Shown in pieces: positions 24,339-33,421 of a stretch of DNA of 46,844 nt. Made by a program: the position numbers and the translations under genes. A model generated the notes under the pieces. It was not told where the DNA came from and ran no database searches. It saw nothing but the letters and a program-made list of their open reading frames with translations. How positions within the stretch are numbered: position 1 is the first letter of the stretch; each line of letters begins with the position of its first letter. Source of the stretch: Alcaligenaceae bacterium (GTDB lineage Bacteria > Pseudomonadota > Gammaproteobacteria > Burkholderiales > Burkholderiaceae_B); assembly GCA_029263615.1 (NCBI GenBank), contig JAJUFT010000009.1, forward strand, positions 1-46,844, in the 5' to 3' direction.

Positions 24339-25124
24339 ATGATACGCTCCCTCTGGATCGCCAAGACCGGGCTGGAAACCCAACAGACCAACCTGGACGT
24401 GATCTCGAACAACCTGGCCAACGTGAGCACGGCCGGTTTCAAGCGCACCCGTGCCGTCTTCGAAGACCTCATGTACCAGACGATTCGCCAGACCGGTGCC
24501 CAGGTGGGTGCAGCGAACCAGCTGCCTTCCGGTCTGCAGGTGGGCAGCGGTGTGCGCACGGTGGCCACGGAGCGCATCCATACACAGGGCAACCTCACCA
24601 ACACGGGCAACAGCCTGGACATCGCCATTCAGGGCAAGGGGTTCCTGGAAGTGGAACTGCCCGACGGCACGCTGGCCTACACCCGTGACGGCAGCCTGCA
24701 GGTGAACCAGGACGGCCAGATCGTCACGGCCGGCGGCTACGTGGTGCAGCCCCCGCTCAACATTCCCGACAACGCGCTCACCGTCACCATCGCTCGCGAT
24801 GGCACGGTGTCGGTCACGCAAGCCGGTGCGCCGGGCGTGAACGTGGAAATCGGGCAGCTGCAGCTGGCCACCTTCATCAACCCCACGGGCCTGCACAGCA
24901 TGGGCGAAAACCTTTACCTGGAATCGGACGCTTCCGGCCCGGTGAACTTCGCGCAGCCCGGGCTGGACGGTGCGGGCACCATCCTGCAGGAATACATTGA
25001 AACGTCCAACGTCAATGTGGCCGAGGAACTGGTGAACATGATCACCACCCAGCGCGCCTATGAAATGAACAGCAAGTCCATCGAAACCTCCGATGCCATG
25101 CTGAACCGTCTCTCGCAACTCTGA
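24339..25124 (+). CDS. flgG: Distal rod protein FlgG
   Basis: A 261-residue distal rod protein, near the canonical length (260). Family features: [47 protein letters not shown], the [29 protein letters not shown] segment, and the C-terminal [34 protein letters not shown] lies upstream of the ATG. Its TGA overlaps the flgH ATG by one base (TGATG at 25122-25126), coupling the last rod gene with the L-ring gene. Confidence 0.97.
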   Translation: MIRSLWIAKTGLETQQTNLDVISNNLANVSTAGFKRTRAVFEDLMYQTIRQTGAQVGAANQLPSGLQVGSGVRTVATERIHTQGNLTNTGNSLDIAIQGKGFLEVELPDGTLAYTRDGSLQVNQDGQIVTAGGYVVQPPLNIPDNALTVTIARDGTVSVTQAGAPGVNVEIGQLQLATFINPTGLHSMGENLYLESDASGPVNFAQPGLDGAGTILQEYIETSNVNVAEELVNMITTQRAYEMNSKSIETSDAMLNRLSQL

Positions 25125-25813
25125 TGCTCTCTTTTTTCCGCCGTTACGCCGCACTTGTTCTGGTGGCCGCCCTGGGCGGCTGCGCCATGATTCCGCCGGA
25201 ACCTATTGTGACGGGGCCGCTGACGGCGGAGCCGCCGGCCACCTACGCCATGCCGGATGCCGTACCGAACGGCTCCATCTTCCAGCCGACCGCCTACGGC
25301 AATTACCCGCTGTTCGAAGACCGTCGCCCGCGCAACATTGGCGATATCGTGACGGTTGTGATTCAGGAGCGCACCAACGCACAGAAGAGCGTGGGCACCT
25401 CCACCGAACGCAGCAGCGGGGCGACCCTGGGTTGGGGCGGGGTGCCGACCATCCTGCCGGGCAACGTGAGCCCCGACCAGGATTTCAACGTGTCGGGCAG
25501 CAACACCATGGATGGCACGGGTTCCACACGGGCCAACAACCTGTTCACCGGCACCCTCACCACCACGGTGGTGGGCGTGTTGCCCAACGGCAACTTGCAG
25601 ATTGCCGGCGACAAGCAGATCGCCATCAATCGCGGCAGCGAATATCTGCGCTTTTCCGGGGTGGTCGACCCGCGCTCCATTTCCGGGAACAACACCGTGG
25701 CCTCCACGCAGGTGGCAGACGCCAAAATCGAATTCCGCAGCAAAGGCGTGATGGACGAAGTCCAGACCATGGGCTGGCTGCAGCGTTTCTTCCTCAATGT
25801 TTCTCCGTTCTGA
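25124..25813 (+). CDS. flgH: L-ring lipoprotein FlgH
   Basis: A 229-residue outer-membrane ring subunit. A signal peptide ends in a lipobox (LGGC, Cys near residue 22), then a Pro-rich stretch. The mature domain has FlgH motifs: [39 protein letters not shown] and the C-terminal [45 protein letters not shown] block. It ends [12 protein letters not shown] as in other FlgH proteins. It overlaps flgG by one base. Confidence 0.97.
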   Translation: MLSFFRRYAALVLVAALGGCAMIPPEPIVTGPLTAEPPATYAMPDAVPNGSIFQPTAYGNYPLFEDRRPRNIGDIVTVVIQERTNAQKSVGTSTERSSGATLGWGGVPTILPGNVSPDQDFNVSGSNTMDGTGSTRANNLFTGTLTTTVVGVLPNGNLQIAGDKQIAINRGSEYLRFSGVVDPRSISGNNTVASTQVADAKIEFRSKGVMDEVQTMGWLQRFFLNVSPF

Positions 25814-25814
25814 C

Positions 25815-26948
25815 ATGATCAAGAGCCCCAAGCTTCGCTGGCAGAAAATGTGGCGCGCGGCCGCCGCCGCGCTGCTGTGCGCAGGCCTGGCCGCGCCCGC
25901 CATGGCCGAACGCATCAAGGACCTCGCCACCATTCAGGGGGTCCGCTCCAACCCGCTGGTGGGTTACGGGCTGGTCGTCGGGCTGGATGGCACGGGTGAC
26001 CAGGTGCGCCAGACGCCCTTCACGCAGCAAAGCCTTACGAACATGCTGTCGCAGCTGGGCATCACCGTTCCGCAGGGCACCAACATGCAGGTGCGCAACG
26101 TGGCCGCGGTGATGGTCACGGCCAACCTGCCGGCCTTCGCGCAACCCGGCCAGACCCTCGATGTGGTGGTCTCCGCCATGGGGAATGCCAAGAGCCTGCG
26201 GGGCGGCACCTTGCTGATGACCCCGCTGAAGGGGGCCAACGGGCAGGTCTATGCCATTGCCCAGGGCAACATCCTCGTGGGTGGGGCCGGTGCGGAAGCG
26301 GGCGGTTCAAGTGTCCAGGTCAATTCCCTGAACGGGGGCATCATTTCCAACGGTGCGGTGATCGAGCGCTCGGTGCCGACCACCTTCGCCCGCGACGGCG
26401 TCATTCGCCTGGAACTCAACCACACCGATTTCGGCGCCACCCAGGCCGTGGTCAATGCCCTCAACAAGCGCTTTGGTGCGGGCACCGCCATGTCCACGGA
26501 TGCGCGAGTCGTGCAGCTGCGCGCGCCCATCGACCCGGCCGCTCAAAGCGCGTTTCTGTCCCAGGTCGAAAATACCGATGTGCGCCTGCCACCAGCCCGC
26601 GCCAAAGTCGTGATCAACGCGCGAACCGGCACGGTGGTGATGAATCGCACCGTCACCATTGAAGAGGCCGCCATTGCCTATGGCAGCCTGTCCGTGGTGA
26701 TCAGCCGCGGCATGGAAGTGAATCAGCCCACCACCCCATTCGGGGGCGGTGAAACCGTGGTCACGCCCACGACCGATATTGAAGTCCGCTCGGAACAGGG
26801 CGCCCTGCAGCGCGTGAACACCAGCGCGAATCTGTCCGACGTCGTGCGGGCGCTCAACGCGCTGGGCGCCACCCCGCAAGATCTGCTGGCCATTCTGCAG
26901 AACCTCAAGAGTGCCGGCGCCCTGCGCGCCGATCTCGAGATCATCTGA
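25815..26948 (+). CDS. flgI: P-ring protein FlgI
   Basis: A 377-residue periplasmic ring subunit. I chose the ATG at 25815, one base after the flgH stop. It gives a compact Sec signal peptide (basic start, [17 protein letters not shown] then [31 protein letters not shown]). An ATG at 25797 would add six residues and overlap flgH by 17 bp. The motif [26 protein letters not shown] and the C-terminal [31 protein letters not shown] block are diagnostic. It needs FlgA, encoded divergently upstream. Confidence 0.95.
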   Translation: MIKSPKLRWQKMWRAAAAALLCAGLAAPAMAERIKDLATIQGVRSNPLVGYGLVVGLDGTGDQVRQTPFTQQSLTNMLSQLGITVPQGTNMQVRNVAAVMVTANLPAFAQPGQTLDVVVSAMGNAKSLRGGTLLMTPLKGANGQVYAIAQGNILVGGAGAEAGGSSVQVNSLNGGIISNGAVIERSVPTTFARDGVIRLELNHTDFGATQAVVNALNKRFGAGTAMSTDARVVQLRAPIDPAAQSAFLSQVENTDVRLPPARAKVVINARTGTVVMNRTVTIEEAAIAYGSLSVVISRGMEVNQPTTPFGGGETVVTPTTDIEVRSEQGALQRVNTSANLSDVVRALNALGATPQDLLAILQNLKSAGALRADLEII

Positions 26949-26958
26949 GGACGCCCGG

Positions 26959-27981
26959 ATGTCTTTCGTACAGTTCACTCCGCGCCCCGGTTCCGACGGC
27001 CCGCAGACGTCCATCTTTGATTTTCAGTCGCTGCAGCGCCTGAAGCGTGCCGTCACCAGCATGGAGGGCGGCGCACAGCCCGACCCGGCCAGCCTGCGTG
27101 AAGGCGTGACCGACGCCGAGCGCGAAGTTGCCCAGCAGTTCGAAGCCTTGTTCATACAGCAGGTGCTGAAGCAGTCGCGCCGGGCGCCGATGTCCTCTCT
27201 GCTGCAGTCGGACGGCAGCCAGTTTGCACAGAGTCTGGCGGACCAGCAGGCCTCGCTGGAGCTCGCCCGCCCCGGCATGGGCCTGGCCCAGAACATTCTG
27301 GACATGATCCGCAAGCAGCGGGGTACGACAGCCCCCCTTGCAGTGGCGCCTCTGCCCGAGCAGGTGTCGAACTCCCGCGTGCCGAACCTCACGTCATCCA
27401 TTGGCGAGAATCGCCGCCAGGTGGCGGGCTCGATCGATGAACTGATCTCCATGCTGGGCCGGGTCAAACGCGCGCCGGAAAAGGTGCATTCCGCGATTGA
27501 AGGCGCGCCGCGGCACATCCGCGATTTCGTCTCCCGCATGTCCACCGCCGCCAAGGTCGCCTCGGAACAAAGCGGGGTGCATGCCAAGCTGATCCTGAGC
27601 CAGGCGGCGCTGGAATCGGGCTGGGGCAAGCGCGAGATCTTGCGGGAAGACGGCTCCACGACCCACAACGTCTTCGGCATCAAGGCGGGCCCGGGTTGGA
27701 AGGGTGAAGTCGTGCATGTCACCACCACCGAATACATCGACGGCAAGCCGCAGAAGGTGAAAGAGCCTTTCCGCGCCTACCGTTCCTACGAAGAAGCCTT
27801 CACCGACTACGCCAAGCTGGTGGGCAACAGCAAACGCTACGCAGACGTTCGCGAGGCGCCCACGGCCGAACTGGCGGCCCGACGCATACAGAAAGCTGGC
27901 TACGCCACCGACCCGGCGTATGCCGAAAAGCTGATTTCCATCATGGGTTACTTCGACACGGGCCGGAAGCTGCGCGTCTGA
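26959..27981 (+). CDS. flgJ: Rod-cap protein and peptidoglycan hydrolase FlgJ
   Basis: A 340-residue bifunctional protein. The N-terminal rod-cap domain (about 40-125) contains VAQQFEALFIQQVLKQSRRAPMSSLLQSDG. A linker follows, then a C-terminal glucosaminidase domain (about 190-335) with putative catalytic Glu219 (SQAALESGWGKREIL), TTHNVFGIKAG, and the FRAYRSYEEAFTDYAKLV motif. It caps the rod and opens the peptidoglycan layer. The open frame extends 16 codons further into flgI, but the ATG at 26959 gives the family's N-terminus. Dual-domain FlgJ is typical of beta- and gammaproteobacteria. Confidence 0.95.
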   Translation: MSFVQFTPRPGSDGPQTSIFDFQSLQRLKRAVTSMEGGAQPDPASLREGVTDAEREVAQQFEALFIQQVLKQSRRAPMSSLLQSDGSQFAQSLADQQASLELARPGMGLAQNILDMIRKQRGTTAPLAVAPLPEQVSNSRVPNLTSSIGENRRQVAGSIDELISMLGRVKRAPEKVHSAIEGAPRHIRDFVSRMSTAAKVASEQSGVHAKLILSQAALESGWGKREILREDGSTTHNVFGIKAGPGWKGEVVHVTTTEYIDGKPQKVKEPFRAYRSYEEAFTDYAKLVGNSKRYADVREAPTAELAARRIQKAGYATDPAYAEKLISIMGYFDTGRKLRV

Positions 27982-27988
27982 ACCGCGG

Positions 27989-28015
27989 TAAAGTTTCCAG
28001 CGTTCGTGCCGTAAA
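27989..28015 (+). promoter_or_regulatory. Sigma-28 (FliA) promoter for flgKL
   Basis: TAAAGTTT - 11 bp - GCCGTAAA. The -35 is a perfect match to the enterobacterial sigma-28 consensus and the -10 matches 6 of 8, with ideal spacing. It lies between flgJ and flgK, 60 bp before the flgK ATG. This makes flgK and flgL late (class III) genes, consistent with their role after hook completion. Confidence 0.9.
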
Positions 28016-28075
28016 TGTCAGTAATGTATTGGTTTCAAGGCGGTCCAAGCTGCCTTCCACAATAGCGGAACACAC

Positions 28076-29791
28076 ATGAATCTTGCGAAAATGGGCCTCG
28101 GCGCAATGAACGCCGCGCAGTACAAACTGACGACGGCGGCGCACAACGTCAACAATTCGGCGGTGGAAGGCTATAACCGCCAGACGGTCCTCACCCAGAC
28201 CGCAGGGGCAAAAGCCACGGGCGCTGGCTATGTCGGCCGTGGCGTGCAAACCGTCACGGTCAACCGCTCTTACGACAACTTCCTGTTCAACCAGCTGGTG
28301 CAGGCCAGGAGCGGGGGCGCCGCCCTGAAGTCCTATTCGACCGAGATTGCCCAGCTCGATACGCTGCTTTCCGACCGTACGGTCGGCGTTTCGCCCGCCA
28401 TCGAGCGTTTCTTCGCCAGTGTGAACGCCGTGGCGTCCGAGCCGGCCGACCCGGCTGCCCGTGAAGAAATGCTGGGTCAGGCCAACAATCTGGCCACCCA
28501 GATCCGCGAAACCGATGCTTTCCTCACCCGTCAGCGCGAAAACCTGAATACCCAGATCACCACCATGGTGGATCAGGTGAACAGCTATCTCGAACGCATC
28601 AACGATGCCAATCAGCAAATCGTCAAGGCGCGCGCCAGCGCCAGCCCGCATGCCCCCAACGACCTGCTCGACCAGCGCGACCAGCTCCTGAAGGAACTGA
28701 ACGAGCTCGTCGGCGTGAAGGTCTTTGAACAGGAAGGGCGGTTCAATTTGTCGATTGGCAATGGCCAGGTCGTGCTGAGTGGCAGCGAGGTCTATCACTT
28801 GCAGGCCATGCGTTCGGAAGGCGACCCCACCCGCATTGTGGTGGGCATCACCCGTACCGATTCCACAGGCGCGCGCGTGCCGGTGGAAATGGATGAAAGC
28901 ACCATCCAGGGCGGCGAGCTCGGTGGTTTGATTTCCTACCGCAAAGACGTGTTGGACAGCGTGCAGAACAACCTGGGGCGTCTGGCAATGGGTCTGGCCA
29001 GTGCGTTCAAGAAAGCGCATGTGAAAGGGCACGATCTGAACGGTGACCCCGGCCAGGCCTTCTTCCAGGTGGGTGGGCCCAAGCTGATTCCCGAACTGGC
29101 AGGCTTTGGCGCCGAGATTGCCGATGTCAATGGTCTGACCGGCCATGACTACCGCGTGAATCCGGTTTTCGATGCAGCCGGTGACCTGGAACAATTTGAG
29201 ATCACCAACCTCTCCACCGGCGTGGGCCCGGTCACGATCGACAAAGACGATGTCTACGAAGGCTTGAAGTTCTCGTACACGGGAACACAGGCCGGTGCGG
29301 CGCCTGTGAACGTGCAGCCCACACGCTATGCGGCGTCGGGTGTGCCCGCGGGGGGTGCCACCCCCGGCATGCCGTCCGGGCTGCAGGTGCTCATCACCGA
29401 CCCCGCCAAGATTGCGGCGGCCGGAGAGAAGACCGGTACGGCCAACGGTGACAGTACGGCCAACGGTGACAGTACGGCCAACGGTGACAATGCCCTGAAT
29501 CTTGCCAAGCTCCAGTTCAGCAAGGAACTGGGTGGCGGCACCATGTCCATCACCGAAGCGTTCTCGCAGATCGTGAACAAGATCGGGGTGTCCAGCCAGC
29601 AGAACGCCACGGCGCTCAAGGCTCAGGAATCCCTGATCAACCAGACCTATGCCGCGCAGCAGCAGGTGTCCGGCGTGAACCTGAACGAGGAATACGTCAA
29701 CATCGAGAATGCGCTGGAAATGTTCCGCGCCGCGTCGAAAATGATCGAAGTCAGCAGCACCATGTTCGACACGCTGCTCAGCATGCGCTAA
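28076..29791 (+). CDS. flgK: Hook-filament junction protein 1, FlgK
   Basis: A 571-residue axial protein. N-terminal domain: LAKMGLGAMNAAQYKLTTAAHNVNNSAVEGYNRQT, lacking the usual first residues SSLIN. The middle has the FlgK signature NDLLDQRDQLLKELNELVGVKVFEQEGRFNLSIGNGQ. The C-terminus is VSGVNLNEEYVNIENALEMFRAASKMIEVSSTMFDTLLSMR. The surface-exposed part contains a threefold Thr-Ala-Asn-Gly-Asp-Ser repeat near residues 454-472. It is expressed from the sigma-28 promoter 60 bp upstream and chaperoned by FlgN. Confidence 0.96.
   Translation: MNLAKMGLGAMNAAQYKLTTAAHNVNNSAVEGYNRQTVLTQTAGAKATGAGYVGRGVQTVTVNRSYDNFLFNQLVQARSGGAALKSYSTEIAQLDTLLSDRTVGVSPAIERFFASVNAVASEPADPAAREEMLGQANNLATQIRETDAFLTRQRENLNTQITTMVDQVNSYLERINDANQQIVKARASASPHAPNDLLDQRDQLLKELNELVGVKVFEQEGRFNLSIGNGQVVLSGSEVYHLQAMRSEGDPTRIVVGITRTDSTGARVPVEMDESTIQGGELGGLISYRKDVLDSVQNNLGRLAMGLASAFKKAHVKGHDLNGDPGQAFFQVGGPKLIPELAGFGAEIADVNGLTGHDYRVNPVFDAAGDLEQFEITNLSTGVGPVTIDKDDVYEGLKFSYTGTQAGAAPVNVQPTRYAASGVPAGGATPGMPSGLQVLITDPAKIAAAGEKTGTANGDSTANGDSTANGDNALNLAKLQFSKELGGGTMSITEAFSQIVNKIGVSSQQNATALKAQESLINQTYAAQQQVSGVNLNEEYVNIENALEMFRAASKMIEVSSTMFDTLLSMR
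29437..29490 (+). repeat. Three 18-bp in-frame tandem repeats in flgK
   Basis: Units at 29437-29454, 29455-29472 and 29473-29490 are identical except for the last base of the third. Each encodes Thr-Ala-Asn-Gly-Asp-Ser (Asn in the last copy). The near-perfect identity implies recent duplication by slippage in the exposed region of FlgK. Confidence 0.95.
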
Positions 29792-29827
29792 GCCCTGGCG
29801 GACTCAGCAAATACCGGATAAACAATC

Positions 29828-30781
29828 ATGCGTATCAGTTCCAATCTTTTCTTCCAGACGGGCGTCAACTCCATCAACGCGCAGCAGTCCGACCTCGTTC
29901 ACCTCTACAAGCAGGTGGGCAGCGGCAAGCGCATGGTGACGCCGTCCGACGATCCGCTGGCCGCCGCCAAAGCCATCAACGTCAGCCAGACGCTGGCCAT
30001 GAGCGAGCGCTACGCGGCGAACCGTGCCGTCGCCACCCGCAATCTGGGCATGCAGGAAAACATCCTGAACTCCGTCACCTTGCAGCTGCAGGACGTGAAG
30101 ACCCGGCTCGTGGAAGCCGGCAACGGCACGATTTCCGATATCGACCGCCTGGCTCTGGCGGAAGTGCTGGAAACCACGCGTGAGGGGCTGGTGAACCTGG
30201 CCAACAGTACGGATGGCAACGGGCAATACCTGTTCTCCGGCGCGGCCGGTGGCACCGAACCTTTTGCGTATGTGGCGATCGACCCTACCGACCCGAACAG
30301 TGCGAAAACCTGGAAGTACCAGGGTAGCGACCACGAGCGTCTTGTGCAGGTTGACCAGACACGTCAGATGAACTCTGCCGACACCGGCCTGAAGATCTTC
30401 TCGCACGACGGCACCGACGACAGCAATCTGTTCAACGTACTGGACAACGTGATTGCGGCATTGAGACAGCCCCACGTGGATGCCGATGCGGCGGATGACT
30501 TCCGCACGGCGCTCGATAGCGCCATGGTCGACGTCGACAAGATCTACAACAACGTCTTGTCCGTGCGTTCGTCCGGCGGTACCCGCATCAACGAACTCAG
30601 CGCACTGGATTCCAGCGGTTCGTCGCGCATTCTGGATTACAAGAAGCAGCTGTCCGAGCTGGAAGACCTGGATTACTACACCGCCATCACGCAGCTGCAG
30701 CTGCGTACCACGGCGCTGGAAGCCGCCTCCGCGGCGTTCACGAAAATCCAGAACACCAGCCTGTTCAATCTGAACCGCTGA
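29828..30781 (+). CDS. flgL: Hook-filament junction protein 3, FlgL
   Basis: A 317-residue flagellin-related junction protein. It starts MRISSNLFFQTGVNSINAQQSDLVHLYKQVGSGKRMVTPSDDPLAAAKAINV, the FlgL N-terminal helix, and ends with the C-terminal coiled-coil partner (QLSELEDLDYYTAITQLQLRTTALEAASAAFTKIQNTSLFNLNR). It connects FlgK to the filament. It starts 36 bp after flgK and should share its sigma-28 promoter. Confidence 0.96.
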   Translation: MRISSNLFFQTGVNSINAQQSDLVHLYKQVGSGKRMVTPSDDPLAAAKAINVSQTLAMSERYAANRAVATRNLGMQENILNSVTLQLQDVKTRLVEAGNGTISDIDRLALAEVLETTREGLVNLANSTDGNGQYLFSGAAGGTEPFAYVAIDPTDPNSAKTWKYQGSDHERLVQVDQTRQMNSADTGLKIFSHDGTDDSNLFNVLDNVIAALRQPHVDADAADDFRTALDSAMVDVDKIYNNVLSVRSSGGTRINELSALDSSGSSRILDYKKQLSELEDLDYYTAITQLQLRTTALEAASAAFTKIQNTSLFNLNR

Positions 30782-30807
30782 GTCGTTTGAAAGCGACGCA
30801 ACACATC

Positions 30808-30835
30808 ACAGGGGTGGGCCGGTGCTCGCCCCTGT
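30808..30835 (+). terminator. Possible terminator hairpin after flgL
   Basis: ACAGGGG (30808-30814) pairs perfectly with CCCCTGT (30829-30835). The interior can extend the stem by up to five weaker pairs around a CGGT loop. It begins 27 bp after the flgL stop. Only a very short T-rich stretch follows, so termination may be partial. Confidence 0.45.
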
Positions 30836-30921
30836 TGTCGTATGGGGCGCAACTTCGTCAGAACCCTGCCCGAATAGCATAAATCAGACGAATTACGGGT
30901 TTTCCCTGTAATTTAACTTTA

Positions 30922-30951
30922 TTTACGTTTTGTACCTCTAGGTATACTTAG
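30922..30951 (+). promoter_or_regulatory. Candidate promoter with palindromic -10 for the 31088 lipoprotein/receptor unit
   Basis: In the 306-bp gap between flgL and the lipoprotein gene, an AT-rich stretch carries TTTACG (30922-30927) and TATACT (30943-30948), 15 bp apart. The -10 sits inside CTAGGTATACTTAG (30938-30951), a 14-bp palindrome with one mismatched pair, which would suit a repressor site. The spacing is short, so the -35 assignment is doubtful. No sigma-28 box was found here. Confidence 0.35.
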
Positions 30952-31087
30952 CGTTGCATTCATGCGTTTTCAACATGCTTTGTCACAAAGTGTCTAGGCA
31001 TTGTTGGTTTTTGTAGTTCGAGGGGGTCGTACAGGTACCTTTATGCGGTGCATCGTTTCGTCCTCGTCGCTGTTCTAGAGATTTTCG

Positions 31088-31549
31088 ATGCCTGTCACAT
31101 TCCTGTATCGCCTTTGGAAGCTGCTTATTGCGGGGGCGGTTGTCGCCATCGCGGGTTGTTCCACGACAGGCAACACCTTCGACACCACCGACCTGCGCTT
31201 TCTGGTTCCCGGTGAAACCACGCTGGCGGAAGCCACTGAATTGCTGCAAGGCGAACCAGTGAATGTGTACCGTCAGCTGGACGGTTCCGCCATGGCCCGC
31301 TGGGCGCATACGGCCTCGCTGGCGACAGATGCGGTCTACTTCAACCAGGAACTCTGGCTCGCTTTCGATGCGTCCGGCCGTTTCGTGCGCATCGTCAAGA
31401 GCAACAACGTGCCGCACGCGAACCTGTATCGCGATGGCCGGCGTGTCGACGTTCCCCGACCTGTCGAAGCGCCGCCTACCCCCACGGCGCCTGCCGTTTT
31501 CCACTCCCCCATCTCTCAGAACGCGGTCAGTTATCCGCTTGGCCGCTGA
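31088..31549 (+). CDS. Small SmpA/OmlA-like lipoprotein (function unknown)
   Basis: A 153-residue protein with a signal peptide and lipobox (IAGCS, Cys near residue 25). The mature part (LRFLVPGETTLAEATELLQGEPVNVYRQLDGSAMARWAH ... ELWLAFDASGRFVRIVKSN) looks like a small SmpA/OmlA (BamE-type) two-helix, three-strand domain. It is followed by a Pro/Thr-rich tail. It is not a recognised flagellar component. It lies between flgL and a receptor gene and starts 38 bp upstream of that receptor, so the two may be co-transcribed. A link to the receptor's periplasmic input is possible but unproven. Confidence 0.75.
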   Translation: MPVTFLYRLWKLLIAGAVVAIAGCSTTGNTFDTTDLRFLVPGETTLAEATELLQGEPVNVYRQLDGSAMARWAHTASLATDAVYFNQELWLAFDASGRFVRIVKSNNVPHANLYRDGRRVDVPRPVEAPPTPTAPAVFHSPISQNAVSYPLGR

Positions 31550-31587
31550 GGGTGCTTTTCCCGTTTGACCATCAATAGAGACCAGTC

Positions 31588-33345
31588 ATGTCAGATCACG
31601 CCATGCATTCGTCCGATTCGGAGATGCCAAGGAAACCCTCCAGAGCCCTGAAGGGATCGAAGTCCAAAATCAAGAAGCCCCGGCAGAAATTCCGTATGGC
31701 CGATATCAAGGTTGGCACCCTGCTGCTGTGGGTGCTGGGCCTGTTCATGGTGCTGCTCATTGGCCTGGGGGCCCTCGGCGGGTACTTCCTCAACCAGAAT
31801 ATGGAAACCATTCGCCAGCTGGAACAGCAGGACCGCCGTTCGCAGCTCGCTTCGCGTATTGGTTCCGACATGCTTTCCGCGCGTATTGCGCTGCTGACGG
31901 CTGCCCGATATGAGCAGGAAGCCAGCGAGAACCGCAGCGATGCCGTCCGTGCCCGTGCACGTGAGGCGGTGGCCCAGGCAACCGAAAGACTGAACGCCGT
32001 TCGCGAGAACTTCACCGCCTTCCGCGACAGCATGTCCGGCATGGGGGAAGAGCGCCGCGAAGCAACCCGGATCATTGGCGCCTACCGGCCCTATATCGAC
32101 GACGCGGTCGACCCCATGATGCAGGCCCTCGAGAACTCCGACACCGTCACTTTCTATTTCGTGAACAACGAATTCGGGGTGCCGCGTGCCGAGGGCTTCC
32201 AGCGCGCCGTGGATGATTTCAACGCCAAGCAGGCGGAGATCCGCGCCGCCTTCTTCATTGAAGCCGAAGAAGCGCTGAATCGCGCGCTGATTGCCATGGG
32301 CATCGCCGTGTTCATCGGCTTCCTGCTGATGATCGGCATTCGTATCGTGTTCGGCCGTACCGTGGTGCGCCAGCTGATTCAGGCCGGCCAGCATTTCGAC
32401 CGGATTGCCAACGGCGACCTGACTCAGCGTGTCCAGGTGACCTCGCGCAACGAGATCGGTGTGCTGTATGCCGCCCTGCGTCGCATGCAGGACAGCCTGA
32501 CCCGCACCGTGAGCGTCGTGCGCCAGGGCGTGGAAGAGATCAACATGGGTGCCCGCGAAATCTTCGCCGGCAACACCGACCTGAGCAGCCGGACCGAGCA
32601 ACAGGCGGCCGCGCTGCAGGAAACCGCCGCCAGCATGGAACAGCTGGCCAGCACCGTGCGTCAGAACACGGACAACGCCGTCGAGGCCGACCGCCTGGCC
32701 AAGGGCGCATCCACCGTGGCAGCCCGCGGTGGCGACGCCGTGACGGCGGTGGTCAGCACCATGACGGAAATTTCCGACAGCTCGCGCCAGATGGCCGATA
32801 TCGTCAACGTGATTGACGGCATCGCATTCCAGACCAATATCCTGGCGCTCAATGCGGCCGTGGAAGCTGCACGCGCCGGTGAGCAGGGCAAGGGCTTTGC
32901 GGTGGTGGCCGGGGAAGTGCGTTCGCTGGCTCAGCGCAGCGCCCAGGCCGCCCGCGAGATCAAGCAGCTGATTGAAGAATCGCTTGCCAAGGTGGAAGCC
33001 GGTGCCCGTCAGGCCCGTCAGGCCGGCGACGTGATGAAGGAAGTGGTGAGCTCCGTCGAAGGCGTGACCACCATCATGGGCGAAATCTCGTCCGCATCGT
33101 ACGAGCAGGCGGATGGCATCGAGCAGGTGAACCGCGCTGTGGCAGAGATGGACGGCGTGACCCAGCAGAACGCATCGCTGGTGGAAGAGGCGGCCGCCGC
33201 TGCAGGCTCCCTGCAAGAGCAGGCCGGTCGCCTGGCGGAAGCCGTGGCCGTCTTCAAGATCAATTCTTCGGAAGTGATCGACACCGAGGCCGACCCGCTG
33301 CGCGTGGCTGCCGCGCGCCCCAGCATGGCCTTGCAGGCAAGCTGA
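31588..33345 (+). CDS. Transmembrane methyl-accepting chemotaxis protein
   Basis: A 585-residue receptor. A basic cytoplasmic N-terminus (Lys/Arg/Ser-rich, about 38 residues) precedes helix 1 (about 44-70). A periplasmic helical domain of about 150 residues and helix 2 (about 230-256) follow, then HAMP and the signalling domain with the conserved tip. From HAMP on it is closely similar to the receptor at 6418-8109, including a 50-bp stretch identical at nucleotide level (32872-32921). The C-terminus ([11 protein letters not shown]) lacks a CheR-binding pentapeptide. The ligand is unknown. A divergent periplasmic domain with a shared output domain suggests different stimuli feeding one pathway. 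Confidence 0.93.
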   Translation: MSDHAMHSSDSEMPRKPSRALKGSKSKIKKPRQKFRMADIKVGTLLLWVLGLFMVLLIGLGALGGYFLNQNMETIRQLEQQDRRSQLASRIGSDMLSARIALLTAARYEQEASENRSDAVRARAREAVAQATERLNAVRENFTAFRDSMSGMGEERREATRIIGAYRPYIDDAVDPMMQALENSDTVTFYFVNNEFGVPRAEGFQRAVDDFNAKQAEIRAAFFIEAEEALNRALIAMGIAVFIGFLLMIGIRIVFGRTVVRQLIQAGQHFDRIANGDLTQRVQVTSRNEIGVLYAALRRMQDSLTRTVSVVRQGVEEINMGAREIFAGNTDLSSRTEQQAAALQETAASMEQLASTVRQNTDNAVEADRLAKGASTVAARGGDAVTAVVSTMTEISDSSRQMADIVNVIDGIAFQTNILALNAAVEAARAGEQGKGFAVVAGEVRSLAQRSAQAAREIKQLIEESLAKVEAGARQARQAGDVMKEVVSSVEGVTTIMGEISSASYEQADGIEQVNRAVAEMDGVTQQNASLVEEAAAAAGSLQEQAGRLAEAVAVFKINSSEVIDTEADPLRVAAARPSMALQAS

Positions 33346-33358
33346 TCAGGATGGGAAC

Positions 33359-33388
33359 TCACGGGCAGGAAGACTGGCCTGCCCGTGA
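33359..33388. terminator. Hairpin between convergent receptor and fliR genes
   Basis: TCACGGGCAGG (33359-33369) and CCTGCCCGTGA (33378-33388) form a perfect 11-bp stem with an 8-nt loop in the 76-bp convergent gap. Neither strand has a clear U-run, but the position and stability suggest a shared transcription end for the receptor and the fli operon. Confidence 0.6.
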
Positions 33389-33421
33389 ATCCTGGCATCC
33401 AGCACCGCCCGTTTCAGCCTC

